This document shows, in pieces, positions 48,247 through 57,271 of a stretch of DNA of 64,000 nt (position 1 is the first letter of the stretch; the number at the start of each line of letters is the position of its first letter). The position numbers were made by a program, and so were the translations under genes. The notes beneath the pieces are model-generated. The model worked only from the letters and a program-made list of their open reading frames with translations. It was not told the DNA's origin and searched no databases. The stretch comes from Pseudarthrobacter phenanthrenivorans Sphe3 (GTDB lineage: Bacteria; Actinomycetota; Actinomycetes; Actinomycetales; Micrococcaceae): positions 1,116,001-1,180,000 of the forward strand of contig NC_015145.1 in assembly GCF_000189535.1 (NCBI RefSeq). Direction: 5' to 3'.

Positions 48247-49701
48247 GTGGAACCCTCAGCACCGCTCACGCTGGATGAGCAGCCAACCGGCGCGGCAGCC
48301 CAACAAGCAGAGTCCGGCCTGCGCCGGGCGATGGGCCCGCGCCATCTGGTGATGATCGCCATGGGCGGCGTCATCGGCTCCGGCCTGTTCCTCAGCTCCG
48401 GCTACACCATCTCCCAGGCCGGCCCGCTCGGCGCCGTGATCGCCTACCTGGTAGGCGCCTTCGTGGTCTATCTGGTCATGGCCTGCCTGGGTGAGCTGGC
48501 CATCGCCTACCCGGTGTCCGGCGCGTTCCACATCTACGCCGCCCGGTCCATAGGCCCGGCCACCGGCTTCGCTACCGCCTGGCTGTACTGGCTGTGCTGG
48601 GCCGTGGCCATCGGCTCGGAATTCACAGCCTCCGGTTTGCTCATGCAGCGCTGGTTCCCGGATGTAGACGTCTGGGTCTGGTGCCTCGTCTTCGCTGCCA
48701 TCCTCTTCGGCTTCAACGCCGTCTCCTCCAAGTTCTTCGGCGAGTCCGAGTTCTGGTTCGCCATCGTGAAGGTGGCCGCAATCATCGGCCTCATCGTCCT
48801 GGGCGGCGCGGCCCTCTTCGGCTTCCGCCCGCTCAGCGGCGGGGGCGAGCACCCGTTCCTGTTCGAGAACTTCGCCACCGAGGCGGGCCTTTTTCCCAAC
48901 GGCTTCACCGGCGTCCTGGTCACCGTCCTCGCCGTCTTCTACGCCTTCTCCGGCTCGGAACTGATTGGCGTGGCAGCGGGCGAAACCAAGGACCCCGCCA
49001 CCAGCATCCCCAAGGCCCTGCGCACCACCGTGATCCGGCTGCTCATCTTCTTCGTCGGAGCAATCGCCGTCATTGCCGCCACCATCCCGTACACCGAGGT
49101 GGGCCTGGACGAGAGCCCATTCGTGACGGTTTTCTCCGCCATCGGCCTGCCTTTCGCCGCCGACATCATGAACTTCGTCATCATCACCGCCCTCCTGTCC
49201 GCCGGCAACAGCGGCCTCTTCTCCTGCGCCCGCATGCTCTACTCCCTTGCGGACGAAGGCCACGCACCCCGCGCCTTCAAGAAGCTGACCCGCCGCGGCA
49301 TCCCGCTGATTGCTCTCTCCGTCAGCATGGCGGGCGGCGTCGCGTCCCTGATCAGCAGCGTGGTTGCCCCGGAAACGGTCTACCTTGTCCTGGTATCCGT
49401 CGCCGGTTTCGCCGTGGTGGGGGTGTGGATGTCCATCACCGCCTCGCACTTCTTCCACCGCCGCGCCTTCATCCGCAACGGCGGGGACATCAGCACCCTG
49501 GCCTACAAGGCCCCGCTGTTCCCGCTGGTGCCCATCCTGGCGTTCACGCTCTGCGTGGTCTCCCTGATCGGCATCGCCCTGGACCCCACCCAGGCCGCCG
49601 CGCTCTACTTCGGCATCCCCTTCGTGGCTGCCTGCTACATCTGGTTCCACTTCCGGCACGGGCGCAAGGCACTGCCTGCCAAGGAACTGGCCGCCAAGTA
49701 G
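48247..49701 (+). CDS. Amino acid permease (APC superfamily, AAT family)
   Basis: 484-aa transporter with 12 expected membrane helices. The N-terminal family signature is MGPRHLVMIAMGGVIGSGLFLSSGYTISQAGPLGA; later marks are SGSELIGVAAGETKDPATSIPKA and NSGLFSCARMLYSLADEGHAPRAFKKLTRRGIP. These place it with proton-coupled basic/aromatic/gamma-aminobutyrate importers. GTG 48247 with GGAG is preferred over a start at 48160. The IclR genes downstream may control it. Confidence 0.93.
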   Translation: MEPSAPLTLDEQPTGAAAQQAESGLRRAMGPRHLVMIAMGGVIGSGLFLSSGYTISQAGPLGAVIAYLVGAFVVYLVMACLGELAIAYPVSGAFHIYAARSIGPATGFATAWLYWLCWAVAIGSEFTASGLLMQRWFPDVDVWVWCLVFAAILFGFNAVSSKFFGESEFWFAIVKVAAIIGLIVLGGAALFGFRPLSGGGEHPFLFENFATEAGLFPNGFTGVLVTVLAVFYAFSGSELIGVAAGETKDPATSIPKALRTTVIRLLIFFVGAIAVIAATIPYTEVGLDESPFVTVFSAIGLPFAADIMNFVIITALLSAGNSGLFSCARMLYSLADEGHAPRAFKKLTRRGIPLIALSVSMAGGVASLISSVVAPETVYLVLVSVAGFAVVGVWMSITASHFFHRRAFIRNGGDISTLAYKAPLFPLVPILAFTLCVVSLIGIALDPTQAAALYFGIPFVAACYIWFHFRHGRKALPAKELAAK

Positions 49702-49726
49702 CTGTCCGCCAAGTAAACGGAAGCGG

Positions 49727-49782
49727 ACGACGGCGGCAGCCCGGCAGGTGCGTTGGGTGCCTTTCCGGACGGTCGCCGTCGT
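49727..49782 (+). terminator. Possible terminator after the permease
   Basis: ACGACGGCG (49727-49735) pairs with CGCCGTCGT (49774-49782), with a 38-base loop, and TCTTTCC follows. The long loop makes it weak, but the same ACGACGGCG word recurs in other intergenic places in this window. Confidence 0.4.
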
Positions 49783-49864
49783 TCTTTCCGCCGGTTCCTG
49801 CCGCACCTCTGCTGGGCGGGAGGCCGTGGAAGAATGGGGCGAGGTTTCCGGCCGGGAGGGGCAG

Positions 49865-50632
49865 ATGAGCGTGGATTCGTCCGGTGAGGCGTCGTCGATG
49901 GCGCAGGGGCTGCGCATTGTGCGGCTGGTGGCCGACCGGGAGAAGCGGGGCCGCCAGCTGCTGGGTGTTTCGCAGCTGGCCGCCGAGCTGGACATGGACC
50001 AAAGCCGTGTTTCCCGGCTCACGCAGGAACTGTGCGATCTCGGGCTGCTGGAGCGCGTGGACCGGGGCCCGTTCCGGATCGGCCAGCGGTTTTTCAGCCT
50101 CGCGGCCTCGCTGAATACCGGCTGGGTCCGGGAGGCCAAGACTGAGCTGGAGGCGCTGGTGGCCTCCCTGGGGCTGCGCGCACGGCTCTCCGTCCGGGAC
50201 GGCTACAGGGTCATCCTGGTCCGAAGCTCCAGCAACGACGCCGTTGCCGGAAGCTTCGTGAAGCCGGGCATGGTGACGCCGGTGTGGTGCACGGGCGCCG
50301 GCCGGGCCCTGCTGTGGGACCACGACCGGTCCGCCCTCGATACCCTGCTGGCCGATGTGAACTACATCGGCATCGGAGGGCCCGGTGCTGCCCACTCCAC
50401 CAAAGAAGTGTGGGACCTGATGGCCCGTGACACTGCCACGGGATACGTCGCCGCCGTCGAGGAATTCGAGCACGACGTGGTGGAACTCGCGGTGCCCGTG
50501 CGCGATGCCGGCGGCGGCATCCTTGCCTCGCTCAGCGTGCTGGGAAGCCGGGCTGAGATCCAACCCGATGCGGGCTCTTTCGCGGCTGTGCTTAGAGAGG
50601 CCGCGGAACGGCTCGGAGCTTACCGGGCTTAA
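49865..50632 (+). CDS. IclR family transcriptional regulator 1
   Basis: 255-aa regulator. A winged helix (about 12-75: AQGLRIVRLVADREKRGRQLLGVSQLAAELDMDQSRVSRLTQEL) is followed by the GAF-like IclR effector domain (VWCTGAGRALLWDHD... GYVAAVEEFEHDVVELAVPVRDAGGGILASLSV). ATG 49865 follows GGGAGG. Its stop overlaps by bases TTAA with the stop of the convergent IclR gene at 50629. It lies 160 bases behind the amino acid permease, a plausible target. Confidence 0.92.
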   Translation: MSVDSSGEASSMAQGLRIVRLVADREKRGRQLLGVSQLAAELDMDQSRVSRLTQELCDLGLLERVDRGPFRIGQRFFSLAASLNTGWVREAKTELEALVASLGLRARLSVRDGYRVILVRSSSNDAVAGSFVKPGMVTPVWCTGAGRALLWDHDRSALDTLLADVNYIGIGGPGAAHSTKEVWDLMARDTATGYVAAVEEFEHDVVELAVPVRDAGGGILASLSVLGSRAEIQPDAGSFAAVLREAAERLGAYRA

Positions 50633-51396
50633 CCCTGCGGCTGGTGGCCGAGCCTCTGCTCAAGCCATCTGCCCTGCGCCACCAGCGCGGCTGCGCACTC
50701 TTCCCGCCGCGGTTCCAGCCGGTCCTTGATGCCCACGATCTGCAGCGCGGCCACCACATCGCCCTTGAAATCGCGGATGGGGACGGCCAGCGAGAAGAGG
50801 CCGGGTTCGGCCTCCTCATCCACGATGGTGTAACCCCGGGCCCGGGCGGCTTCGCGGCGCGCCAGGAAGTCGTTGACGTCCGCAGGTGTGTTGGGTCCGT
50901 GGCGCACGAAGTCCACCACGGCGAACACGGTCCTGACCTCTGCCTCCGACGCCTCCCACAGCACTGCCTGCCCGGCGTCGCTGCAGTAGGCGGGATAGGG
51001 CCGGCCCAGCCAGGAGCCCACCAGGTTGCTGCTGGCCGGGACGCTTTCGCCGATGGTGACCGTGCTGTCGCCATGGAGGACCCCGAGGAAACAGGCCTCA
51101 TCGGTTTCGCGGGCCAGCGCGTCCAAGGCGGTGCCGCCGTCGGACTGTAGACGGCGTTCCGTGAGCAGCTGGGCGTCCGTAAGGATGGACCAGTCCAGCG
51201 TGTAGGTGCGCTGGCTGGTCCGGGCAAGGAAGCCCTCCTGCTCGCCGCTGCGCAGGTTGCGTGACACCTGGCTGCGGTCCTTGCCCAGGTCCGCAGCGAT
51301 ATCGGCCACCGTTCCGCCGGGATGACCCCCCGCGTGGCGGGCGCCAACAGCAAAGACTGCCGCGATTCCGCGGCCCATGCTGGAGGTTTTAGGCAT
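50629..51396 (-). CDS. IclR family transcriptional regulator 2
   Basis: 255-aa IclR regulator homologous to the convergent one but more diverged. Helix-turn-helix: GGTVADIAADLGKDRSQVSRNLRSGEQ; effector domain: CSDAGQAVLWEASEAEVR... GYTIVDEEAEPGLFSLAVPIRDFKGDVVAALQIVGIKD. ATG 51396 lacks a ribosome site, but TAGACT lies seven bases upstream, so a leaderless message is possible. It sits 40 bases beyond the cyclase-family gene on the same strand and may regulate it. Confidence 0.9.
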   Translation of the reverse strand: MPKTSSMGRGIAAVFAVGARHAGGHPGGTVADIAADLGKDRSQVSRNLRSGEQEGFLARTSQRTYTLDWSILTDAQLLTERRLQSDGGTALDALARETDEACFLGVLHGDSTVTIGESVPASSNLVGSWLGRPYPAYCSDAGQAVLWEASEAEVRTVFAVVDFVRHGPNTPADVNDFLARREAARARGYTIVDEEAEPGLFSLAVPIRDFKGDVVAALQIVGIKDRLEPRREECAAALVAQGRWLEQRLGHQPQG

Positions 51397-51436
51397 GGAG
51401 TCGAGTCTAGTGGAGGGCTTTCCCCGGCAGCCGGGT

Positions 51437-52192
51437 TCAGCAGATGGCAAAAACCCGCGCCGGGAAACCGCTGCCGCCCAGCGGCTTGGCCCAGGTTGCC
51501 ACGACGGCGGCACCTGCTTCCGGCAGTCCGTCCAGGTTGGCCAGCAGTTCAATCTGCCAGCGGTCCTGTTCCAGGACATAGGTTTCCAGGCTGAAGTCCT
51601 GGCGGGAGGTGGCGAGACCGGGATCTGTGTCCGTCTGCTCGTGGCCGACGGCGGCCGCGGCCCGCTGCCCGATCAGGAAAGAGAGCACTTCCCGGGACCA
51701 GCCGGGCGTGTGGCTCATGCCCTCGCTGTCCCGGTTTGCCATGGCATCCGGATCGGGCCAGCGGCTGCTCCAGCCCGTGCGCAGGGCCACGAAGGCGCCG
51801 GCCGGGATGGTGCCGTTCCGGCTTTCCCAGCCGTGCACGTCCTGCAGGGTAGGGGTCGCGTCCGGGTTGCCGGGCACCCGGGAGGTGATGTCCAGGACCA
51901 CGAGGGGAAGGATCATCTCCTCCACCGGGAGTTGGTCCAGCGTCCTGCCGCTCCGGATGAAGTGGGAGGGCGGGTCCACATGGGTGCCCCACTGGCCCAC
52001 GATTGAATACCGGTGTGCGGTGAACCCGTCGCCCTTCTCCAGGTCGAAGAGTGCTTCGCGTTCCTCATCCGGGAAGGCGGCGAAGTGCGGCTGGCCCGGG
52101 TGGAAGGCGTGCGTCAGGTCAACGAACTTCCTCCCGGCAAGCACGGACTGAAGGGCTTGCCAAAGGGAAGTAGTGACATTGGTGTCCGTCAT
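51437..52192 (-). CDS. Cyclase family protein (kynurenine formamidase-like)
   Basis: 251-aa metal-dependent hydrolase of the PF04199 type. The HxGTHxDxPxH-type motif appears as GQWGTHVDPPSHF, with FVDLTHAFHPGQPHF at the start and VALRTGWSSRW later; these bind zinc or manganese. Members open formylkynurenine, isatin or related rings. Here the first ligand of the motif is changed from H to Q, as seen in some members. ATG 52192 overlaps the upstream unknown gene by four bases, so they are co-translated and may act together. Confidence 0.88.
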   Translation of the reverse strand: MTDTNVTTSLWQALQSVLAGRKFVDLTHAFHPGQPHFAAFPDEEREALFDLEKGDGFTAHRYSIVGQWGTHVDPPSHFIRSGRTLDQLPVEEMILPLVVLDITSRVPGNPDATPTLQDVHGWESRNGTIPAGAFVALRTGWSSRWPDPDAMANRDSEGMSHTPGWSREVLSFLIGQRAAAAVGHEQTDTDPGLATSRQDFSLETYVLEQDRWQIELLANLDGLPEAGAAVVATWAKPLGGSGFPARVFAIC

Positions 52193-52632
52193 GATGCAGC
52201 AACTCCTTGGGGTGCAAGTGCCGTGCTGGAGACGCTGATGGGGCCGGTCACTTCAATGACCGGAACTTCCCATGGATGGATTTCCACGATCTGGCGCATG
52301 AAGCGCTCCACGGCGGCGTCTTCCAGCGAGGCGTCGAAGTAGGTGGTGAAAACGAAGGTCGGCGAGAGGGTCTGCTCTCCCACGCTTCCAAGTGTGGGGT
52401 TGGCGCCCTCGGCGGTAGTGAAGCCTTCAAAGCCGAGTCCGGATTCGAACACGTGCTTGTAGTTGCCAAAGTCGCCCAGTTCCCGGAACTGTGCCAGGGC
52501 CTGGAGCAGCCGGGCAATGCCCGGGTCATCCCGGAAGGCAGTTGCTTTTCCCGTGGCCAGCTGCGCAAAGGTGCTGCCGCTGATGGGCCAGTGAACGCGC
52601 AGCTTGCGTACCGGGTGCAGTTGAACGTCCAA
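52189..52632 (-). CDS. Unknown protein co-translated with the cyclase-family hydrolase
   Basis: 147 aa from the preferred TTG at 52632 (a GAGGACAGG stretch lies upstream); an ATG at 52677 adds 15 residues but lacks a site. I recognise no family. The protein is soluble, with FAQLATGKATAFRDDPGIARLLQAL and a C-terminal FMRQIVEIHPWEVPVIEVTGPISV. Its stop overlaps the start of the cyclase-family gene. An accessory subunit or partner enzyme in the same ring-opening or amide pathway is possible. Confidence 0.7.
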   Translation of the reverse strand: MDVQLHPVRKLRVHWPISGSTFAQLATGKATAFRDDPGIARLLQALAQFRELGDFGNYKHVFESGLGFEGFTTAEGANPTLGSVGEQTLSPTFVFTTYFDASLEDAAVERFMRQIVEIHPWEVPVIEVTGPISVSSTALAPQGVAAS

Positions 52633-52692
52633 GAACCTGTCCTCTTTCCTCCCGCCCGGCTGGCGGTTGCCTGCCATCGTGACAGAAAGAAA

Positions 52693-52730
52693 TAATCATT
52701 ACAAGCATAAGAAAATGCGTATTGTGATTA
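52693..52730. promoter_or_regulatory. AT-rich imperfect palindrome between divergent genes
   Basis: TAATCATTACAAGCAT (52693-52708) and ATGCGTATTGTGATTA (52715-52730) pair at 12 of 16 positions around AAGAAA. The AT content stands out from the GC-rich surroundings. It lies two bases before the likely methyltransferase start (52733) and 60 bases before the unknown gene on the other strand, as expected of an operator or shared promoter. Confidence 0.5.
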
Positions 52731-52732
52731 CC

Positions 52733-53686
52733 ATGTCTTCTTCCGCGCCACTCCCGTCCCTGCTGGAATCCGTCGGCATCCTTCCCGCTGATGGCGCCCT
52801 GGCCACAGAGCTTGAGGCGCGGGGCTGCAACCTGGACGATCCCCTGTGGTCGGCCAAGGTGCTGCTGGAACAGCCACACCTGATCAAGGAAGTGCACCGC
52901 GATTACTTCCGGGCGGGTGCCAGGATTGCGACGACGGCGAGTTACCAAGCCACACCGCAGGGGTTCGCGCCGAGGGGGATAAGTGAGCAGGAGGCGTTGG
53001 AACTGGTGGCGTTGTCTGTCCGGCTGGCGGACGAGGCACGGCGCGAACACCTGGCTGCCAACCCCGGAGCGGGTCCACTGCTGGTGGCAGGGTCCGTGGG
53101 GCCGTATGGGGCGTACCTGGCGGACGGCTCCGAGTACAGCGGGGACTACGTCCTGAGCACCACTGAGTTCCAGGACTTCCACCGTCCCCGCATCACGGCG
53201 CTGGTAGAAGCAGGCGCAGATTTCCTCGCCTGCGAAACGCTGCCATCCTTTCCCGAGGCCCAGGCGCTGCTGGCACTCACAAAAGAGTTCGACGTCGAAT
53301 CATGGTTCTCCTTCTCACTGCGGGACGGCGGGCACATCAGCGACGGCACGCCGCTGACCACGGTGGCAGCAGTCCTCGGCGCGGAACCCCTGGTGGCAGC
53401 GATCGGCGTGAACTGCGTGCCGCTGCACCTGGTCACTCCCGCGCTCGCCGCCCTGCACCGGGAAACGGACAAACCCCTCGTGGCCTACCCGAACTCCGGC
53501 GAAACTTACGATCCGGCCACCAAGACGTGGGGGCAGGCGGCCGCATCGGGACGCGGCCGGGACGGGACTCCTGCCACCCCCGCGGATGGAGCTGTAACGT
53601 GGCGGGACCTGGGCGCCCGGATCATTGGGGGCTGCTGCCGCACCACGCCGCGGGACATCGCCGCCGTCGTCGACGTTCTTTCCTAA
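52733..53686 (+). CDS. mmuM: Homocysteine S-methyltransferase
   Basis: 317-aa zinc-dependent methyltransferase, probably using S-methylmethionine. Family marks are DGALATELEARG, ATTASYQATPQGF, GSVGPYGAYLADGSEYSGDY, ACETLPSFPEAQALL, GVNCVP with the first zinc Cys and IIGGCCRTTP with the other two. ATG 52733 lies outside the palindrome; an ATG at 52715 would lie inside it. No ribosome site is evident; TATTGT at 52720-52725 may be a -10 of a leaderless message. MmuM converts homocysteine to methionine in the cytoplasm. Confidence 0.93.
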   Translation: MSSSAPLPSLLESVGILPADGALATELEARGCNLDDPLWSAKVLLEQPHLIKEVHRDYFRAGARIATTASYQATPQGFAPRGISEQEALELVALSVRLADEARREHLAANPGAGPLLVAGSVGPYGAYLADGSEYSGDYVLSTTEFQDFHRPRITALVEAGADFLACETLPSFPEAQALLALTKEFDVESWFSFSLRDGGHISDGTPLTTVAAVLGAEPLVAAIGVNCVPLHLVTPALAALHRETDKPLVAYPNSGETYDPATKTWGQAAASGRGRDGTPATPADGAVTWRDLGARIIGGCCRTTPRDIAAVVDVLS

Positions 53687-53735
53687 GGCGGCAGGCTCTC
53701 CCTAGTCCTCGGGCTCTCCGGCGTGCAAGGTGCGC

Positions 53736-54287
53736 CTACCCCTCAAGCCGTCCGTAGGTGCTGATCACGTTTCCTTTGCTGGTGCGGGACTGGTCCTGCA
53801 GGACCAGCCGGGTGGTGGGGTCGCCGTCCTCGAAGAGCCGGCGGCCGGTTCCGGCAATCACCGGGTGGGTCATCAGGGTCAGCGAATCGAGCAGCCCGGC
53901 GAACAGCAGCTGCCGGGTCACGGAGATGCTGCCGCACACCGCGATCTCGCCGCCGTCGCGCTCCTTAAGTCTGGCCACGAACTCCTCCAGGGGTGCGTCC
54001 ATCAGCTGCGAGTTCTGCCATTCCAGCGGCTCCGCCAGGGTCCGGGACGCCACGAACTTCTCCACCGGGTTGATGAAGGCGGCAAAGTCCTCATCCACCG
54101 ACGCGTTGGGCCAGTAAGCAGACCATTCCTGATAGCTGACCCGGCCCAGCACCACCGTGTCCACGGTTTCCATCATCCTGGTCAGGCCCTCGCCAAGTTC
54201 GTCGTCGAAGCTGTCGAACTGGAATTTGTAGGGATCGGATACCACCCCGTCCACCGAGTGGAACAGGCCTGCAGTGACTTTGCGCAT
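53736..54287 (-). CDS. Dihydrofolate reductase-like (RibD C-terminal domain) protein
   Basis: 183-aa protein of the RibD_C/YwjB group. The pattern is KVTAGLFHSVDGVVSDP... DTVVLGRVSYQEWSAYWP... VASRTL... IAVCGSISVTRQLLFAGLLDSLTLMTHPVIAGTGRRLFEDGD. It binds NADPH in a DHFR-like fold; most members have no assigned reaction. ATG 54287 is preceded by AGGAGG. It stands alone. Confidence 0.9.
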   Translation of the reverse strand: MRKVTAGLFHSVDGVVSDPYKFQFDSFDDELGEGLTRMMETVDTVVLGRVSYQEWSAYWPNASVDEDFAAFINPVEKFVASRTLAEPLEWQNSQLMDAPLEEFVARLKERDGGEIAVCGSISVTRQLLFAGLLDSLTLMTHPVIAGTGRRLFEDGDPTTRLVLQDQSRTSKGNVISTYGRLEG

Positions 54288-54496
54288 GGGGACCTCCTGG
54301 AGGACTTTCGAGCGGACACGCATCAGGCTAGTGCCGCTTCCTGCCGAGCGGAAGGTGGGCAGTTAAACGCACGACGGCGCCCGCGTCAGTTATGTTCATC
54401 ACTCGCCGCAACGTCTTGCGCGGTTTCGCCCGAAGGGAGCCCCATACTTGTGGTGAGCGGCTGTTACCGCGCCCCCGGCCAGGCAGGAGGAAGTGC

Positions 54497-54889
54497 ATGG
54501 AAATCCTGAAAAAAATCGTGAGCAACCAGTATTTCCCGGCCGGCGCCGTCCTCGGTGCCGTGCTGCTGTTCTGGGCCGTGGGACTGCTGGGCGGACTGTC
54601 CCTCCTGCACAACAACCAGCCGCCGCTGACCACCCTCACGTGGATGCTGTTCGTCTACATGGCGGCAGTGCTCACCCCGCTGGCGGGCATCGCGGCCGCC
54701 GTGGACCTGGTCCGCCGCTGGCGCCGCAACCGTGCCGCCGAAGCAGCGCCTGCCGAGGCCAATAGCGAGCCGGCAGGCGGGGAAGCCTACAGCGAGCCTT
54801 CCGCCGCGCTGCCTCCCGCCGCCCAAGCGCCGCAGGCGCCCCAGCCCAAGAAGAACCACAAGCAGCCCGGACGCAAACAGGCTGCCTAG
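54497..54889 (+). CDS. Small membrane protein with disordered basic tail
   Basis: 130-aa protein. Two hydrophobic helices at about 14-36 (AGAVLGAVLLFWAVGLLGGLSLL) and 48-69 (WMLFVYMAAVLTPLAGIAAAV) are followed by VRRWRRNR and a Pro/Ala/Glu-rich, Lys-ending tail (KKNHKQPGRKQAA). ATG 54497 is preceded by AGGAGG. No family recognised. It is convergent with the c-di-GMP gene. Confidence 0.75.
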   Translation: MEILKKIVSNQYFPAGAVLGAVLLFWAVGLLGGLSLLHNNQPPLTTLTWMLFVYMAAVLTPLAGIAAAVDLVRRWRRNRAAEAAPAEANSEPAGGEAYSEPSAALPPAAQAPQAPQPKKNHKQPGRKQAA

Positions 54890-54909
54890 CCGTACCGCCG
54901 TCGGGCGCT

Positions 54910-57087
54910 CTACCGCCCTTTCAGCGCATCGAGCGCCATCTCCGCGTGCTGCAGCGCGCGGTCCAGCCGCCGGCCGGGCTGGGGTAGCGAGAACAGGTAG
55001 CCCTGCAGCGTGTCGCATTCCAGCGCCGTCAGGTAGTCTGCCTGCTCGGCGGTCTCGACGCCCTCGGCCGTTACCGTCAGGCCAAGGCTGTGGGCCATGT
55101 TGATCATGGAGCTGAGGATGGGCAGCCGCTCGTTGCCGGTCCGCACCATGGACACGAAAGTCTTGTCGATCTTCACCGTATCCACCGGCAGGTCCTGCAG
55201 CCTTCCCAGCGAGGAATAGCCCGTGCCGAAATCGTCAAGGGCAACCCGTGCACCCATGTCCCGCAGGGCGCTGAGCTGCCTGATCAGGCCGCAGTCGGCG
55301 TCGAAGAAGACGCTTTCCGTGACCTCCAGGACCAGCTGGTACGCGGCCACGCCGCTGGCCTCCGCCAGCCCCAGCACGGTATCGGCGAAGTGCGGGTCCT
55401 GCAGCTGCCTGCCGGAGACGTTCACGGCGAGCGACCGGGACGGGTCCTCGCTCAGCCAGGGCGCCAGCTGCACCATGCCGAGCGCCATCACCTCCGTGCC
55501 GATCTCGTTGATCAGCCCCGTGCGTTCGGCCAGGGGGATGAATACCGACGGCGGGACGCGTCCGGCGTCCCTGTCCCACCGGGCGAGCGCCTCAAAGGTG
55601 ACCACCTGTCCCATTCGGTGGGACACGATGGGCTGGAAATCAACTGTGATCTCGTTCCGTGCCACAGCCAGCTGCAGCCCGCTTTCCATGTTGGTCCGCT
55701 GCACGAGGGCTGTCATCATGTCCGGATGGAACGGCAGGAACCGGTTCTTGCCGGCGGCCTTTGCCGCGTACATCGCGATGTCCGCTTGGCGCAGGAGCTC
55801 CGAGGCGCCCACGTTGTCAGGCCCAAGTGACGCGAGCCCCAGGCTCAGGCTGGGACGGAGTACCGTCCCCTGGATGGTGACTGGGACGTGGAGGCAGCGG
55901 ACGATGCACGCGGCGATCGCGCCGGGGTCCGGGCAGGCAGTCAGGAGCACCACGAATTCGTCCCCGCCCAGCCGGGCCACCACGTCGGCAGTGGGGGCGC
56001 AGCCGCGCAGCCGGCGCGCCACCTCGACCAGCATGTCGTCGCCGGCCTGGTGGCCAAGGATGTCGTTGACTTCCTTGAAGTCGTCCAGGTCCAAAAGCAG
56101 GACGTCCACGGTTTTGAGCCGTGGTTCACGCAGTGCAGCAGCGAGTGCGTCGTTGAATACCGCCCTGTTGGCCAGTCCGGTGAGCGGGTCCTGGAACGCC
56201 ATGGCGCGGAGTTTCTCGGCCTGGGCCGCGAGGTCGAGCATGGCCTGGTGGGCCTGCTCCTGTGCTTTCCGCCGGGGCGTCACATCCCGGAAGCTCCAGA
56301 CCCTGCCAACGATTTTCTGGCCCACCCGCTGGGGCCGTGAGTACCGTTCGAAGGTCCGGCCATCCGTGAGGTCCAGGACGTCGTGGCTTTCTGCTGCGGG
56401 GTCCTCCTCAAGCTGGTTGATGCGCTCCACGAAGCCGATGGGTTCGGCCATCTGGCTGATGACGAGCCGCAGGATGGGCTCCTCGCTGTCGCCTTCCATC
56501 AGCTCCGGCGGGATACTCCACATTGTGAGGAACTGGTCGTTGAATCCTGCCACCCTGCCCTCGGAACTCATCACCAGGATGCCGTCGGCAGTGGACTCCA
56601 GCGTGGCACTGAGCAGCGACATCGCCTCGCGAAGGTCCGCGTCGGCGGCCTGGCGGTGTGCAGTACCCCGGACCGAGAGGAGCAGCTGCGGCGGGGTGGG
56701 GACGCCGTCGTCGTATTCCGGCTGGGTCCCTGGCGTTCCAGGCTCTGCCCCGGGGCGGATCAGGGACCCGGCCGCTTCGGCGGGGAACTCCGTGCCGTCG
56801 CTGTGCAGCCCGTAGATTTCGCGTGGCGGAAGCTGCTCCTGCGGCCGGGCAAGGAGCCGGGCGGCAAGCTGGTCCACCTCGCCCCGGAAGCCCTCGGCAA
56901 GGAGCGTCCTGTGGTCCCGCCCGGCCAGGTCCCCGGTGCTGTAGCCGAACAGGTTTGCGGCCGCAGCGTTGGCCGCGGTAATGCTGCCGTCAGCCGCAAT
57001 GGCCAGGAGGGCATCCGGACTGGCGTCCAGTAATGTGCCGAAAATTTGTGCTGCCGGACTTTTGTTGTGGCTCCAGGAATCAGTCAT
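54910..57087 (-). CDS. PAS-GGDEF-EAL protein (c-di-GMP turnover)
   Basis: 725-aa cytoplasmic protein. PAS domains at about 10-110 (LLDASPDALLAIAADGSITAANAAAANLFGYS) and 140-270 (TADGILVMSSEGRVAGFNDQFLTMW) precede a GGDEF domain (RLGGDEFVVL, with DPLTGLANRAVFNDAL), and an EAL domain (FEALARWD, VNVSGRQL, LEVTESVFF, DDFGTGYSSLGRL, AEGVETAEQADYL). Both active-site motifs are intact, so it may make and degrade c-di-GMP. No membrane helices are seen, so the PAS domains sense an internal signal. ATG 57087 follows GAGGGGGG. Confidence 0.95.
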   Translation of the reverse strand: MTDSWSHNKSPAAQIFGTLLDASPDALLAIAADGSITAANAAAANLFGYSTGDLAGRDHRTLLAEGFRGEVDQLAARLLARPQEQLPPREIYGLHSDGTEFPAEAAGSLIRPGAEPGTPGTQPEYDDGVPTPPQLLLSVRGTAHRQAADADLREAMSLLSATLESTADGILVMSSEGRVAGFNDQFLTMWSIPPELMEGDSEEPILRLVISQMAEPIGFVERINQLEEDPAAESHDVLDLTDGRTFERYSRPQRVGQKIVGRVWSFRDVTPRRKAQEQAHQAMLDLAAQAEKLRAMAFQDPLTGLANRAVFNDALAAALREPRLKTVDVLLLDLDDFKEVNDILGHQAGDDMLVEVARRLRGCAPTADVVARLGGDEFVVLLTACPDPGAIAACIVRCLHVPVTIQGTVLRPSLSLGLASLGPDNVGASELLRQADIAMYAAKAAGKNRFLPFHPDMMTALVQRTNMESGLQLAVARNEITVDFQPIVSHRMGQVVTFEALARWDRDAGRVPPSVFIPLAERTGLINEIGTEVMALGMVQLAPWLSEDPSRSLAVNVSGRQLQDPHFADTVLGLAEASGVAAYQLVLEVTESVFFDADCGLIRQLSALRDMGARVALDDFGTGYSSLGRLQDLPVDTVKIDKTFVSMVRTGNERLPILSSMINMAHSLGLTVTAEGVETAEQADYLTALECDTLQGYLFSLPQPGRRLDRALQHAEMALDALKGR

Positions 57088-57271
57088 TGCACCACCCCCC
57101 TCGCACATCATAAAGCGCAAACGCGGAAATGTGGGCGGCCAGGAACCGCTTTCCAATGCCCGGGCCATACTCTTTTTGCTGCCGCGCTGGAAGGAGTGTG
57201 CATGGGAACGCAAAAGCACCGCCCCCCGCTGGGAGGACGGCGCTTTGGTCTAGTGCGGATTTGTGGTGCCG

